From positions 7,456,545-7,520,544 of the forward strand of contig CM020620.1 of assembly GCA_009829735.1 (NCBI GenBank): a stretch of 64,000 nucleotides of DNA, in the 5' to 3' direction. Position 1 is the first letter of the stretch. Each line of letters opens with the position of its first letter. This document shows positions 1-10,229 of this stretch, piece after piece. The notes below the pieces were generated by a model. That model was not told where the DNA came from, did not search any database, and saw only the letters and a program-made list of their open reading frames with translations. Made by a program: the position numbers and the translations under genes. This DNA is from Pyropia yezoensis. Lineage: Eukaryota > Rhodophyta > Bangiophyceae > Bangiales > Bangiaceae.

Positions 1-4
1 GCGT

Positions 5-1015
5 CTAGGTGTGCACAGGCGTGATGCTGGCAATCACACCACCCTGCTTGTGGATCTTCTGGTAGATGGCGGACAGCTCGCTGTAGGGCACCAAGTAGCT
101 CTGGCTGGGGAACCGGTACTGGGAGATGGCAGACCGGCTGCCGTTGCGGCCACGGTACAGCTTCTTCCCGGGGACGCCCGCGCCGCCATTGACGGACGCG
201 CGCTGGGCAAAGCCGGTGGCCTCGACGCGGAACATGCCGCCGCCCTCGTTGCGGCCACCGTGCGACGTCCGCGCCGCGTCGCCACCCGTCACGCCGCTGA
301 TCCAGCTCCCCGCGTTGGGTGCCACTGGCGAGTACGAGGCCCCAGCAGAGCCCGGCGCCACTACCGGCAGAGGGATGGAGCGGATGCCCGCCCGGTTCAG
401 CGTGATCCCGTGCACCATCGTGCGCGGGTTGGACTTGTCCGACACACCCGAGCCGCGGTGCATCTGGAACATGTGGGTGAAGGCCGCCATCGACTTGTTG
501 GTGGTCGTCAGGTGGCCGCGCAGGTACGGCACCATGTCCTCACCAAAGGCCTGGTCATACTCGCCGTCGTCCAGGAATGAGTCCATGTACGCCTCGTAGC
601 CCTTGGTGTCGTACACCCCCGAGCGCACGCGGTACTCCTCAAGCCCGTCGGGCGTGCGGCCGAGCACGTGCTTGTAGGCAAGCTCAATGGCGCCATACAG
701 GGGGCGGCTGTCAAAGAAGCGGCGCTTGTACTCGTTGGACTTAACCAGAGCGCGGACAAAGTCCTTGAGGGTGGTGCGGCCGTCACGGAACTCAGACTCG
801 TCCTTGGCCATCGTCGCGCGCTCCGACTCCATGATGTACGCGTTGCCAAAGACGGTGCGGTACACGTTGGAGATGATCTCCTCGTAGTCGGCCGAGTAGC
901 CCGCTGGGCGGCAGTTGTCCATCACCGAGAAGCGCTCCGCCTGCTGCTTATCCAGACCAAGCTTGTCCAGAGACGAGTTCCCCGCGATGGTTCCGAGTCG
1001 CGCGGTCGGGGTCAT
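5..1015 (-). CDS. Nuclear-encoded phycobilisome rod linker polypeptide (CpcC/CpeC-like)
   Basis: Colourless linker that holds phycobiliprotein hexamers together in a phycobilisome rod on the stromal face of the thylakoid. The 336-residue frame has a phycobilisome linker domain at about residues 40-170 (core motifs DYEEIISNVYRTVFGN, FVRALVKSNEYKRRFF, VLGRTPDG) and a CpcD-like domain at the C-terminus (KLYRGRNG, then SYLVPYSELSAIYQKI and GGVIASITP). That order, and the absence of a second linker repeat, fits a rod linker rather than a core-membrane linker or a gamma subunit. The ATG at 1015 is the first in frame, but the same frame stays open to 1075 and reads like the end of a plastid targeting peptide (FVVAGFAGASVSTAAP), so the true N-terminus is probably upstream. 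Expected to be imported into the plastid. Family call firm; CpcC versus CpeC not resolved. Confidence 0.93.
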   Translation of the reverse strand: MTPTARLGTIAGNSSLDKLGLDKQQAERFSVMDNCRPAGYSADYEEIISNVYRTVFGNAYIMESERATMAKDESEFRDGRTTLKDFVRALVKSNEYKRRFFDSRPLYGAIELAYKHVLGRTPDGLEEYRVRSGVYDTKGYEAYMDSFLDDGEYDQAFGEDMVPYLRGHLTTTNKSMAAFTHMFQMHRGSGVSDKSNPRTMVHGITLNRAGIRSIPLPVVAPGSAGASYSPVAPNAGSWISGVTGGDAARTSHGGRNEGGGMFRVEATGFAQRASVNGGAGVPGKKLYRGRNGSRSAISQYRFPSQSYLVPYSELSAIYQKIHKQGGVIASITPVHT

Positions 1016-1079
1016 GGCCGAGACGGTCGGGGCAGCAGTCGAGACCGAGGCCCCGGCAAAGCCTGCGACAACGAATCAT
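1016..1079 (-). other. Out-of-frame targeting-peptide segment of the linker gene
   Basis: Upstream of the ATG at 1015 the linker frame continues as about 20 Ala/Ser/Val-rich residues and then meets TGA at 1076-1078. An ATG at 1077-1079 overlaps it in another frame; removing one base would join that ATG to the peptide. A splice acceptor (CAG, read on the minus strand at 1063-1065) could equally bring in an upstream exon in phase 1. The sequence does not decide between a spliced first exon and a one-base error. Confidence 0.55.
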
Positions 1080-4000
1080 AAAAGAATGTATGGAAGGAAT
1101 ATGTTCGCCAAGGAAGGGTGCTCGAGTCAGAAAAAACTGCACGTAGGGGGCGGCGTCGGAAACTGATGGACTGGCACGTGCGCAGGAGCAACAGCCTCGG
1201 GCGAAACACCACTGACCGCGCTCTGCGCTGTGTCGTGCACGCATACCAACGTGAGCCACATGGACTCAACAGCAATACAAACGCCAAGGAACGCGCGCGT
1301 GATGACACAGGCGCGCCAAGAATGGCCAACAAATGCGCTCAGCGGCCGTGGCTCGAACGGAGTAACGAGGGCAACGGCCACGTACCGGACGACCGGGCCG
1401 CGATGGTGCCAGCAGCGGCGGTGAAGGTGCTCACAAACGCCATGACGAAAAGTAGGGTACAACGACGAGTGCGTCTGACGGGGAGGCGCGGGACAAGGAC
1501 GGGTCGGCGACAATGCGTGACGACACAGGTGGGGACGACGGCGGTGGAACGAGGTAACACACACTGCCTGGGTTGCCTCAGGTGGGTGGCCCATGAAAAC
1601 CGAAAAACTATCCCACGTCTCATTATAGGGTCTGGCCTGCCCTGCCATTGGCCAGCCCCAATGTCAGGGGTGCAGGCTGCCACGCCAGTGGTGCGGAGGT
1701 GATCGACACAGGAGATTGTCCTCGGGAGCTCACCAGAAGAGTCAAGTCGCTTGACACTCTTGCACTTTGAAAAGAAAAAGTCCACAGACCAACTAGATTG
1801 TATTTGTTCTTGGATGCGAACTAAGTGTGACTGTAATTGATACTCACGCATCGACAAACGATCTCCAATGCAGTCGCGATTTGCGTCGTGTCCTGACAGA
1901 GCTCACGCACGTCACATTCCGCCACTGCAACTGCCAGCCAGTCGGGACACCTGCCCCCGGGGTGCGCCCAGGGGCGGACACGCACGACACCCTCGGGCGG
2001 TGCACGTGTCCCACGCAGTGAGGCGCGAGCTCGATTGTGGAAAGAAAATCTCGAGAACACCCCCGCTCTGCGACCCTTTCCGGCCAATGCCACGACGCCC
2101 ACTGCCGCCTCATGCCTCTTGGCTTCGTCGAGCCAATGGTAGTTCGAGGTTCCGTGTTTGTTTCAACCGCCGTCGTCGTCGTGGAGGTCCGCCACGGCTG
2201 GCGCCGGTCGCTGCTGACGGCGGGTGGCTTCGACACCGCGGTTGACCCAATGCCTCGGCGGCGGGGCCCTCTCTTTTGGACTGGCGTCCCCGTCCAAAAA
2301 AAGGGGCTAACCCAGCTAGATTGGCCGTGGAAGTTGACCCCCCGTCAGGCTTGTGGCGACAGCTGCGACTCATTCTTCTCCGTTTGCAAGTACCCCCCTT
2401 GTGTGGCCTTCCCCACCATCTCCCAATGCCGCGCGAGGCTCTCCTGCGTTCCCCCAGTATCGACGCGCGTCGCGCGGGGCCCACCTTTGTTTTTCCGTCG
2501 GGATATTCTGCTCGCTCCCCGGCACCTTCCAGCAATGTCGCCCATGTGGCCTCTGTGCAGGGGGGCGACAACGTCCAGGCCACGCCAGTCCGGCCCTCCA
2601 CAGCACTAAAGTGGACGATGCCCTCGCCTCGGCGATGGATGACGCATCCGCCTGCGCCGGGGGCACCCACGCCCCCGTTTCCGCCCCCTTGTAAACATTG
2701 GGCGGTGCGGCCGATGGCAATGCTGCCCACGGACCCTCCTCCTCGTGCCTGCCGCTCGGCAGGTTGGCCCCTGGATCCCCCAGATTCGCTGTTGCGCGAG
2801 CCTTCAGCCACACCCCAGCGGAGAAAGGCCCTGTGCGGGTCCCCATCGAGAGGCCTCTGTTGCCCCGGGGGCGGCTCCTGGGCGATGCCGCGGACCCCCA
2901 AGCCCCCCTCCCCACCAGCTCCTCCTGGCCGTGAGGCTGGCCGTGGCCCCCCCCCGCCACAACCGCCCGGCACCGCCGTCGCCGTCGCCGTCGCCGTCGC
3001 CGCGCGCGCGCCAGCACGCCGCCCCCAACGCCAAATGTGCCGTCGCACGGCGTCGACACCGTCGGTCGCCGTCGCGGGCGGTGATAGGCTGGCCACCCTA
3101 CGGCCACCAATCCTGCCACGACGTGGCCCGTCTGGATGGGCCGTGTGCACGCGAGCTGCACCGACCAACCTCCCGTGTGGATTGCATTGGGAGGGGGGGG
3201 GTGCTGGCTGGCTGCACCGCCTGCGGTGGCGCCCCCTGCTGTGCGTGCGAAGCGCCTGTCGCCGACTCGACGGCGGGCGGCGGCGGCGTCAGCTGCGGGG
3301 TCGCAGGGGGGCCAACTTTAATGCGTTCCTGGAGGAGCCCACCAGGTGGGTGCTGTCCATACTGCGCCGGCGGGCTCCCGCCGCGTGTGTCCGCCCAGCC
3401 TTCCCTCACAGCGCGGCGCGCGTGCCTCGCGTGCATCGCCTCGTTCTTGAGGCCGCACGGGTGGGGGAGGGACGGCGACCGGGCGCACCACCATCTCCGC
3501 TCTCTTCGGCGGCCTTTTTGCAGCAGCCGCTCTGGGGGGCTGCCCGCGCACTACCGCGAGGCACCATCGTCGCCGCACCGCTGCACGCCGAGTGGCCGAT
3601 CATCGTCACGCGGACGCCAGCCAAGCGCGCCTGATCGTAGTGCCAACCCCACCGGCCACCCATGCACGTGAGCAGACGTCACATGCCAGCGCTCGCGAAT
3701 TCTTCGCCCTGTCTGAGGTGTGTTCGCTGCATCTGACTCTGTGTAGGCCGTGCTCGTGGTGTGGTCGGCCGTTGGCGGGCCATCCTCCGCGTTCTCCAGC
3801 GTGGCATCCCCTCTCCACTGTGACTGTGACTATCTGCGCTACCGCCGCCCGGTCTCTGACCGCTGGATGCTACCAAGACTCGACCTCTTGTGTTCCTTCA
3901 GCGTGGAACCCTCCTGCTTTGGTCGCTCCCTGCTCACCACCCGACGCAAGGTCAGCTGAAGACCCTCTGAGGGCTCGGCTCATCTGCCGCGTTGGCGGGC

Positions 4001-4215
4001 GGCTCACGTCAAGACGTGCTCCAAAGCCGCGGGACGCGGGCGCCTTGAAGTAAGCTTTAGGCAGCGGGGTCACCTCCGCGGCGTTTCGGGTGCTCTCTTC
4101 CCATCGGGAACTCCACCTGTCCGACTTTGTTCAAGGGCTCTGTCACCGTGCTAGCCACTTCTTGACCGATAACGGGTAACCCCCTTTGACCCTCCCCCCT
4201 CCCCTTCTCATCAAG
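1080..4215. other. GC-rich stretch with no supportable gene
   Basis: Long overlapping open frames occur on both strands (for example 2276-3634 plus and 2110-3168 minus), but base composition of this kind leaves frames open by chance. Their translations are Pro/Arg/Ala-rich without recognisable motifs, and no frame stands out over its neighbours. A short GCCGTC hexamer/triplet run lies near 2970-3000. The right part probably holds the promoter and 5' leader of the zinc-finger gene that follows. Confidence 0.4.
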
Positions 4216-4995
4216 ATGGAGTACCTGCAGCTGTACCCCGCTGTGTCCTACGACGTTGGTCGGCTGCCAGCGGCAGCCAGCATCGCCTCCCCACGGTTGG
4301 TCGCCCAAGCACAAGCGCGATTGGGTACAACAGCGCCGCCGGTGCTGGCACGTCGGCACAGCCATCGAGAGCTGCCGGCGGTAGGCGGCCGTCGGGGTGG
4401 TGGCGACCGCGAGCGCCCGTCGCCCCCGCCCGCCTCCCCCAGCCTCTCTTCGTCCCTCCCCGAGAGGGACGCTGCCCCGCTGCGGGGGTGGGGCTCGGCC
4501 ACGGCCGCCGCTTCCGCCTCTGCCTCTGCGCAGCCGCCATCGCGCTCCGCGACCGGCCACAGGTGCGGGTCGATGATGACGCGCGGTGGCGGCGTTGGCG
4601 ACAGACCAGCAGCGACAGCGTGCAAGGGCAACATGATCCGCTCCGCCTCGGCAGCGGCGGCAACGGCGGCAGTGACAGCGGTGGCGCCGTCGGTGGCTCC
4701 CGCACCGTTGCATTGCACAGCTCCCTCTCCACGGTCGGTGCTCGGCCTGGCGGCGCCCGCCAGGGCGGGTACCGCTGGGCTGGGCGGCAGGCCCCCGAGG
4801 CCAGAGGTTCCCGCCCCGGCAGGGGCCGCTGTCATTGCCGGCCGCGCGTGTGAGAACTGCGGGCGGGAGCACCTACGTCTGGCCGACGCGGTGGAGGACT
4901 GCATTTTTCGCGCGGTCTATTGCTCTGCCGAGTGCTATTGGAGCCATCGGTTTCGCCGGGAAGAGGCCACCCGCCCGCGCACGAGCCGGCATTGA
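4216..4995 (+). CDS. Small protein with C-terminal FLZ-like zinc finger
   Basis: 259 residues. The start ATG at 4216 is the first in frame after a C-rich leader and begins MEYLQLYPAVSYDVGRL. Residues of about 20-215 are low-complexity Ala/Pro/Ser/Arg and likely disordered. The last 50 residues carry C-x2-C (CENCG), then about 20 residues, then YCSAEC, giving the C-x2-C...(F/Y)-C-S-x2-C pattern of FCS-like (FLZ) zinc fingers, which in plants are protein-interaction modules that bind SnRK1 kinase subunits. Basic residues (SHRFRREEATRPRTSR) follow the finger. It is convergent with the endopeptidase gene. The zinc-binding motif is visible; assignment to FLZ rather than another treble-clef finger is inference, and the function is unknown. 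Confidence 0.5.
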   Translation: MEYLQLYPAVSYDVGRLPAAASIASPRLVAQAQARLGTTAPPVLARRHSHRELPAVGGRRGGGDRERPSPPPASPSLSSSLPERDAAPLRGWGSATAAASASASAQPPSRSATGHRCGSMMTRGGGVGDRPAATACKGNMIRSASAAAATAAVTAVAPSVAPAPLHCTAPSPRSVLGLAAPARAGTAGLGGRPPRPEVPAPAGAAVIAGRACENCGREHLRLADAVEDCIFRAVYCSAECYWSHRFRREEATRPRTSRH

Positions 4996-5638
4996 TGCGG
5001 AGGGGTTGCGGTGGAGGTCGGTAGACCACGGGGGGGGGCGGCTGGTAGAGAGAAGATCATGGCCGGCCACGTCGGTGCTATGGTGGGGTGTATGTTTGTA
5101 GAGACAGTATTTCCTTCGTCGCCTAGCTGTGCTGGTTACCTTCACGCCATCCATTTTTTGTTAGGCATTGGGGCGGGCCGGGCTATGTGGTGTTGGGCGT
5201 TGTCTCCAAGGACGTGGAGATCGTGGTGTCCACTGGGTTCGCAGTAGCTCGCCCGCAGCCGAGGATGACAGTGCACCCGGTGCTTGTAGCGTGTATACCC
5301 CGCCGATGGCATGCTCACGTGGGCGGTACGGTTAGAAGAAAACGGATGGATGGGTGGGTCCGTGTATACCGTCTGCAGCGTAGAACAGGCTGGCATCGGT
5401 GACACATTGAATCGCGGCGTTTTCGCGCAGGCACGCGCGGATTGGAAGCAAGACAGCGCAGGCATTGATGGACGGGCCAGGCCACACACAGGCGCACGTT
5501 GTGCTCTCGTGTGTCAAGCCGGCCGTGAGACAAAAACAATACAAAAAATGGGGCTATCCCTCACTTCAATAAGCCCTCGAGGCAGGAAGGGCTACGGCCA
5601 AGGCCGGTACTATGACTATCTTCCTCCCAGGTCGCCGC
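4996..5638. other. Intergenic region between convergent genes
   Basis: Holds the 3' flanks of the zinc-finger gene and the endopeptidase gene, whose stops face each other. No ORF with protein-like features and no RNA gene seen. Confidence 0.5.
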
Positions 5639-8600
5639 TTATCCGCCGAGAACCTCCACGGCCGGTTCGCCCTGTGCGGTGGTCGCTCCTTCCCGCTTCC
5701 CCTCCCCTCTTCCCCGACAGTACCTCTCCAGCCAGTCCGTCATCTCGGCGAGGACGTGGAGCACACTCTCCCGAGCACGGTAGCCGTGGCCCTCGTGGGG
5801 CAAAAGGACTAGCCGCGCGGCCTTACCATGCCCTTTGAGAGCTCCGTACATGCGCTCGGACTGGATCACGGCGGTGCCCGGGTTGGCATCGCTCTCCCCG
5901 TGGATGAGCAGCAGCGGCGCCTCGATACGGTGGGCGTACAGGTAGGGACTCATGGCCGCGTACACCCCAGGGGCCTGCCAGAGGGTGCGCGTCTCGGCCT
6001 GGAAGCCAAACGGGGTGAGCGTCCGGTTGTACGCACCAGACCGGGCAATGCCACAGCAAAAGAGCGATGGCGCGTGCGCTAGGAGGTTCGCCGTCATAAA
6101 CGCACCATACGAGTGGCCTCCAATCGCCACGCGGGAGCGGTCGGCCACGCCGAGCGCCACCACCGCCTCTACCGCCGCCGTCGCGCCCGCAACCAGCTGC
6201 TCCACGTACGTATCGTTCGCCTCGCCCGTGGAGGCCGGCGCCACCCCGCCAGCGGCGGCGGCAGCCTCCTCGTCTGCCGCCGACTGAGCAATAATAGGTA
6301 GCGCGGGCCCATCAAGGACGGCGTAGCCGAGCGACAGCCAATACAGGGGCGTCCGCGCCAGGCGCACAAACCGGTGCGGTGAGTCCCTCGTCTGGCCCGC
6401 AAAAGAGGCAGAGGAGAACTCGCGTGGGTACGCCCACACGAGCGTTGGCAGCGGACCATCACGGGCCGCGTCGTAACCAGGCGGCAGGTAGAGTCGCCCG
6501 TTAAGCCGAACCCCGTCGGCGCGCGTGTAGTGCAATAGCCGGTGAGAGACGCCCAACAGCTGGGGGGCGGGGTGCGCAAAAGCAGTGACCGCGGTGAGGA
6601 GGTCCGCGTTGGTACCCCCGCTGCCAACGCTGCCGTCGACGGGGAGGGAAGTGAGTGGCACGGTGGCAGAAGCCGCATGGGCGGCTGCCGCCAGCGTCGT
6701 CGATACTGTCGATAAAGGGGAAGAAGACGTCGGTCCACCCGCAGTGGGGGAGTGCCGCCCGTGCACGGCGGATGCGGCCGGCGAGGAAGCCACCGAGGGT
6801 GAGCGGGACAGGGGGGAGCCTGGCGTCTGCATTGCTCCAACCGCGCCGTACCGTTGCCGTGTTGTCCCGCCCTCCACGGGTGACCTGTGCCCATCATCCT
6901 CCGACAAATCCGATGCCGCTAAGGCTGCCACCAGCTCCCCTTCTCGCGCCCGCCGTGTGGCAGTCGCCAGGTCAAAAACAAAAAAATTGGGCGCGTCTGC
7001 AGGAGCTTCACGCCGAACGAGCAGGCGAGACGGCATCCGAGAGCCATCCTCTTCGGCCAACACTGTCACAACGGATTCGTGAAAGGGCGGCGACGACCGC
7101 CACAACAGCTCTCGCTGGCCCGTGACCGTGTCGAGCAGGCCTAGCAATGGGCGGTCGCCCGCGTCGGATGCGCCCGCGCCTTGGAGGAGGAAGAAGGGGC
7201 GGCCGGCCGCGGAGCGGTCCACCCCGGCCAGGGTGTCGCCACCGCCGCCCCTGCAGCTCGACGGCGTCGGTGACAATGGCGGTGTTGACAATTGCGACAG
7301 GCTGGAAGACAAATTGGACGACAGGGACGACAAAGAGAGGGACGAGACGTCGTCCAAGTCGGCACAGGCAAGCGCGGCACGCCCCCCCTCCCCATCCGCC
7401 GCGTCATCTGCCGCCGCCAGCTGTGGATACACGACCCGGAGCACAATCTTTCCTCGAGCGTTGCGCGTCGTCACGACTGACCCAGGATCGTTGTAGCGGT
7501 CTTCCCAGTTGGGAACGTCCAAGATGAGCCGCTTAGGCGCCTCGGCCTGTGTCAGGTCACATGCGCGAGCACAGCAGGGTCCCGCACCGCTGCCCAGCGG
7601 CGGCACCGCCGCTGCCACCCCCCCAGGCCCATACGATGGCACAAACGCCATCCCAGGGGCCAGGAGGTACGACCGCGCCGAGCGGGTCTTGTACCGGCGC
7701 TCCGTCACAAGCGCAAGCCCATCGTCGCCCCACACCAGGCCGTTAAACCGCCAAGCCAAAGAGGCCAACCGTCGCTTGGTGTCCACCACGAAGGGCGCCT
7801 CGAGGGTATAGACCGCGTCGCGGATGGGCACATCCACGCCTGGGTCCCCACCGTCTTGCGCTTCCGCCCAATAGAGCGTCGCGTCGGCATCCGAGCGCCA
7901 GCCAATGGCGCGGGGCCCCTTGCCGACGCCGTCAAATGCTAGCGGGATGCGGTCCTGCAGGGGCAACTCGGCCACGGTCGACACGGCCGCGCCCGTTTCT
8001 AGGCTCCAGACCTCTACACGACGCGGAAACCGGCCCGCCGGCAGCATATACTCGTAGGGCGGCACCATGGCGTCAACTAGCACATACCGCCCGTCAGGAC
8101 TGGGCGATGCCCGCCGGATGGCGGCAGGGAGCCCCAGATTCACCCTCTCTCCAGGTCGCTCCACGTCCACCCGCGCCAGCTGACAGGTAGTGTAGTGCTC
8201 AAAAAGGGCCATGTCGTGCCGGTCCTTGAGCACGTCCGTGTACGTGCGGCTCGGTGCGGGCGGCCCAGCAACGGCCTCTTGCACCACCGGCCCGCGGGGC
8301 ACCATCGGCCGCACCGGCGGGGTGCGGTCGTCGAGCACAAACTTTGCCAACAGCGTCGTGGAATCAGACGCCCACGTGAAGGGGTCCCCACAGACAGCGT
8401 TGAGGCGGGCACCCGGAGCAACCGCCCACGCGTGGCGGGAAGTCACGTCGGCGCACCACAGCTCCAGGCCCACCCGGGGGGTGTACACACAGAACGCAAA
8501 GCGCTCACCGTCGGGAGACCAGCGGACGTAGCCAAACTCTGCGCAAGCGCTGCCAGCGGGCGACGCCCTCCGCCGCCGCACCCGCCGCGGGGGCGCCTGG

Positions 8601-9589
8601 CCGTCGGCCTCGCCCGCGCCACCGGAGGTGCCGCCGACACCACCAAAGCCGCCCCACCTGACAGACTCTTCATCAGTCTCCGCGACTCCCCCATTCCACC
8701 GTGAAGCGGCTGTGGCTGCATGCATCATGGCTGCTGGTGGAAGGCCCGACAAAGGAATTCGGCAGCGGGACACGTCGTCTACTCGCTGGAGCGCCATGCC
8801 CACAAAATAGTCAGCCCGAGACGGCGCGTAGGTGGTGCCATTGATACGGAAGCCAGCAAGGCGCAGCTCGGGGGCGGCTACCTCAGCTACAGGGGGCAGA
8901 TGCGGTCGGTCCATCAGAAGGATGTGGTGTTTGGACTGGGGCTGCAGCGACACAGCGGGGTCCGTCGCAGCGTCCACAAGCGCGGTAATGGACGGAGGGG
9001 GCAGCTTGTAGTGCTCGGTGCACTCGTCCACAAAACAAAACTCCTCTTCCTCATCGTCGTCGGGAAAATCGTCATCGAGGAGGTCGTCCGGGTAATCGTC
9101 CAGCGCCGCAGACGCTGCAGCGGCGTCCCCAGCCCCACCGTCGGCAGCGGAAGCGGCAGCCTCGTCCTCCCCAACCACCTCCGAACCGCCGCCCTCGTCG
9201 AGGCGCGCGGTGAAAGACACCCGCTGCCCCGCTGCCGAGGGCACCACACCTAACCGCGCCTGCCGTGGGCGGCCACTGCCGCCGCCGTCACTACGGAGGG
9301 CGGGGCGGCGGGGCACAAAACGGCTGCACCGCAGGCTGTCGGGGGCATGTCCACCTCTCCGCCCCAGCCCGCCGACCAGCCCCCGCCAGGGGCAAGTAGC
9401 TGAGAAGCAGCGCACGGTCACGCCCGACGGCAACGCGCCCGCAGCAACAAACGCCGGTGGGGGGGCCGCAGGCGGGGAGGGCGTGGCGCCCGCTCGGCGC
9501 TGAGGTAGCGCCATGCCTGCCAAGAGAGCAAAGGGGAGAGGACCGCACACGGGATGAACACACCCCCAGCAGCGTGCTGGGACAGCCAC
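5639..9589 (-). CDS. CGEP: Chloroplast glutamyl endopeptidase (S9 prolyl-oligopeptidase family)
   Basis: Serine protease that in plants cleaves after Glu in the chloroplast stroma as part of plastid protein turnover. Of 1316 residues, the first 100 or so are Ala/Arg/Ser-rich and low in acid, as expected of a transit peptide; M26 (9514) is an equally good start. The signature of the beta-propeller part begins with YKLPPPSITALVDAATDP, followed by LLMDRPHLPPVAEVA and RLAGFRINGTTYAPSRADYF. The alpha/beta-hydrolase part holds the catalytic triad: Ser1160 in GGHSYGAF, Asp1234 in HGESDANPGT and His1268 in PHEGHGY. Plant relatives are about 950 residues; the extra length is low-complexity Ser/Thr/Gly linkers (around residues 780-830 and 900-1000). 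Single intronless frame. Identification is strong. Confidence 0.93.
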   Translation of the reverse strand: MAVPARCWGCVHPVCGPLPFALLAGMALPQRRAGATPSPPAAPPPAFVAAGALPSGVTVRCFSATCPWRGLVGGLGRRGGHAPDSLRCSRFVPRRPALRSDGGGSGRPRQARLGVVPSAAGQRVSFTARLDEGGGSEVVGEDEAAASAADGGAGDAAAASAALDDYPDDLLDDDFPDDDEEEEFCFVDECTEHYKLPPPSITALVDAATDPAVSLQPQSKHHILLMDRPHLPPVAEVAAPELRLAGFRINGTTYAPSRADYFVGMALQRVDDVSRCRIPLSGLPPAAMMHAATAASRWNGGVAETDEESVRWGGFGGVGGTSGGAGEADGQAPPRRVRRRRASPAGSACAEFGYVRWSPDGERFAFCVYTPRVGLELWCADVTSRHAWAVAPGARLNAVCGDPFTWASDSTTLLAKFVLDDRTPPVRPMVPRGPVVQEAVAGPPAPSRTYTDVLKDRHDMALFEHYTTCQLARVDVERPGERVNLGLPAAIRRASPSPDGRYVLVDAMVPPYEYMLPAGRFPRRVEVWSLETGAAVSTVAELPLQDRIPLAFDGVGKGPRAIGWRSDADATLYWAEAQDGGDPGVDVPIRDAVYTLEAPFVVDTKRRLASLAWRFNGLVWGDDGLALVTERRYKTRSARSYLLAPGMAFVPSYGPGGVAAAVPPLGSGAGPCCARACDLTQAEAPKRLILDVPNWEDRYNDPGSVVTTRNARGKIVLRVVYPQLAAADDAADGEGGRAALACADLDDVSSLSLSSLSSNLSSSLSQLSTPPLSPTPSSCRGGGGDTLAGVDRSAAGRPFFLLQGAGASDAGDRPLLGLLDTVTGQRELLWRSSPPFHESVVTVLAEEDGSRMPSRLLVRREAPADAPNFFVFDLATATRRAREGELVAALAASDLSEDDGHRSPVEGGTTRQRYGAVGAMQTPGSPLSRSPSVASSPAASAVHGRHSPTAGGPTSSSPLSTVSTTLAAAAHAASATVPLTSLPVDGSVGSGGTNADLLTAVTAFAHPAPQLLGVSHRLLHYTRADGVRLNGRLYLPPGYDAARDGPLPTLVWAYPREFSSASFAGQTRDSPHRFVRLARTPLYWLSLGYAVLDGPALPIIAQSAADEEAAAAAGGVAPASTGEANDTYVEQLVAGATAAVEAVVALGVADRSRVAIGGHSYGAFMTANLLAHAPSLFCCGIARSGAYNRTLTPFGFQAETRTLWQAPGVYAAMSPYLYAHRIEAPLLLIHGESDANPGTAVIQSERMYGALKGHGKAARLVLLPHEGHGYRARESVLHVLAEMTDWLERYCRGRGEGKREGATTAQGEPAVEVLGG

Positions 9590-10229
9590 GGCCAGAGCGG
9601 TGCAGTGTTGGGCTGGGAGGATGGTTGACAGTCAGGGCGTGCGGGGGAGCCGCCTAAGCCAAGCGGAGCGAGAGCGTGGGACCAGTGACGCCAGGACAGC
9701 GGCACTGCAGGTGAGGCGGCCGTCCTCGCCGCAGAAGAAGTGAATGGGCCAGAACGGATAAAATGGTGGATGCTCTGCTTCACTGCGTGGAGGGGCGGGG
9801 CGGAGGACGAGGGGTTGGCTGGGCACACAGCAGCTCTGCGGCTGCAGCCGATGAGGGGAGCAGCACCTCTCGCGGTCGCCGCCGCGCTGGAACACGCCTG
9901 GACACGTTGAGCGCCTTTCTCGTTCTCGAAATCGCAAGATATTCCAGTGAAAAGGCTTGGCACGTGCGATTGCGCGCCCTCAGCGACACTTGGGCCCCCC
10001 CAGTCAGGCTGTGCTGTCAGCCGTCTTGAGGTTATTCGTTAATGTAAACATGTACCCATTATTAAATATACTTCTTTTCAAGTATATCCTATCCAGCGTA
10101 GTTACGCCGATGTAGAGAGCGCAGACTCGCGGAAGGCGGAAGGCAAACTCGCTTATTCCCTGCGACCTTCTCTCTCTGTCTCCAAGGCGCTCCTGTGCAC
10201 TGAAGTCTGGGATGGTATGTAGCTGCACC
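9590..10229. other. Promoter-side flank of the endopeptidase gene
   Basis: Upstream of the endopeptidase start. Includes an A/T-richer patch around 10040-10090. No coding frame with recognisable content. Confidence 0.4.

Noticed and set aside
2276..3634. 452-codon plus-strand ORF in the GC-rich region, with a 352-codon ORF opposite (2110-3168)
   Set aside because: Stops are rare by chance at this base composition. Translations are Pro/Arg/Ala-rich with no motif, and several frames are equally open.
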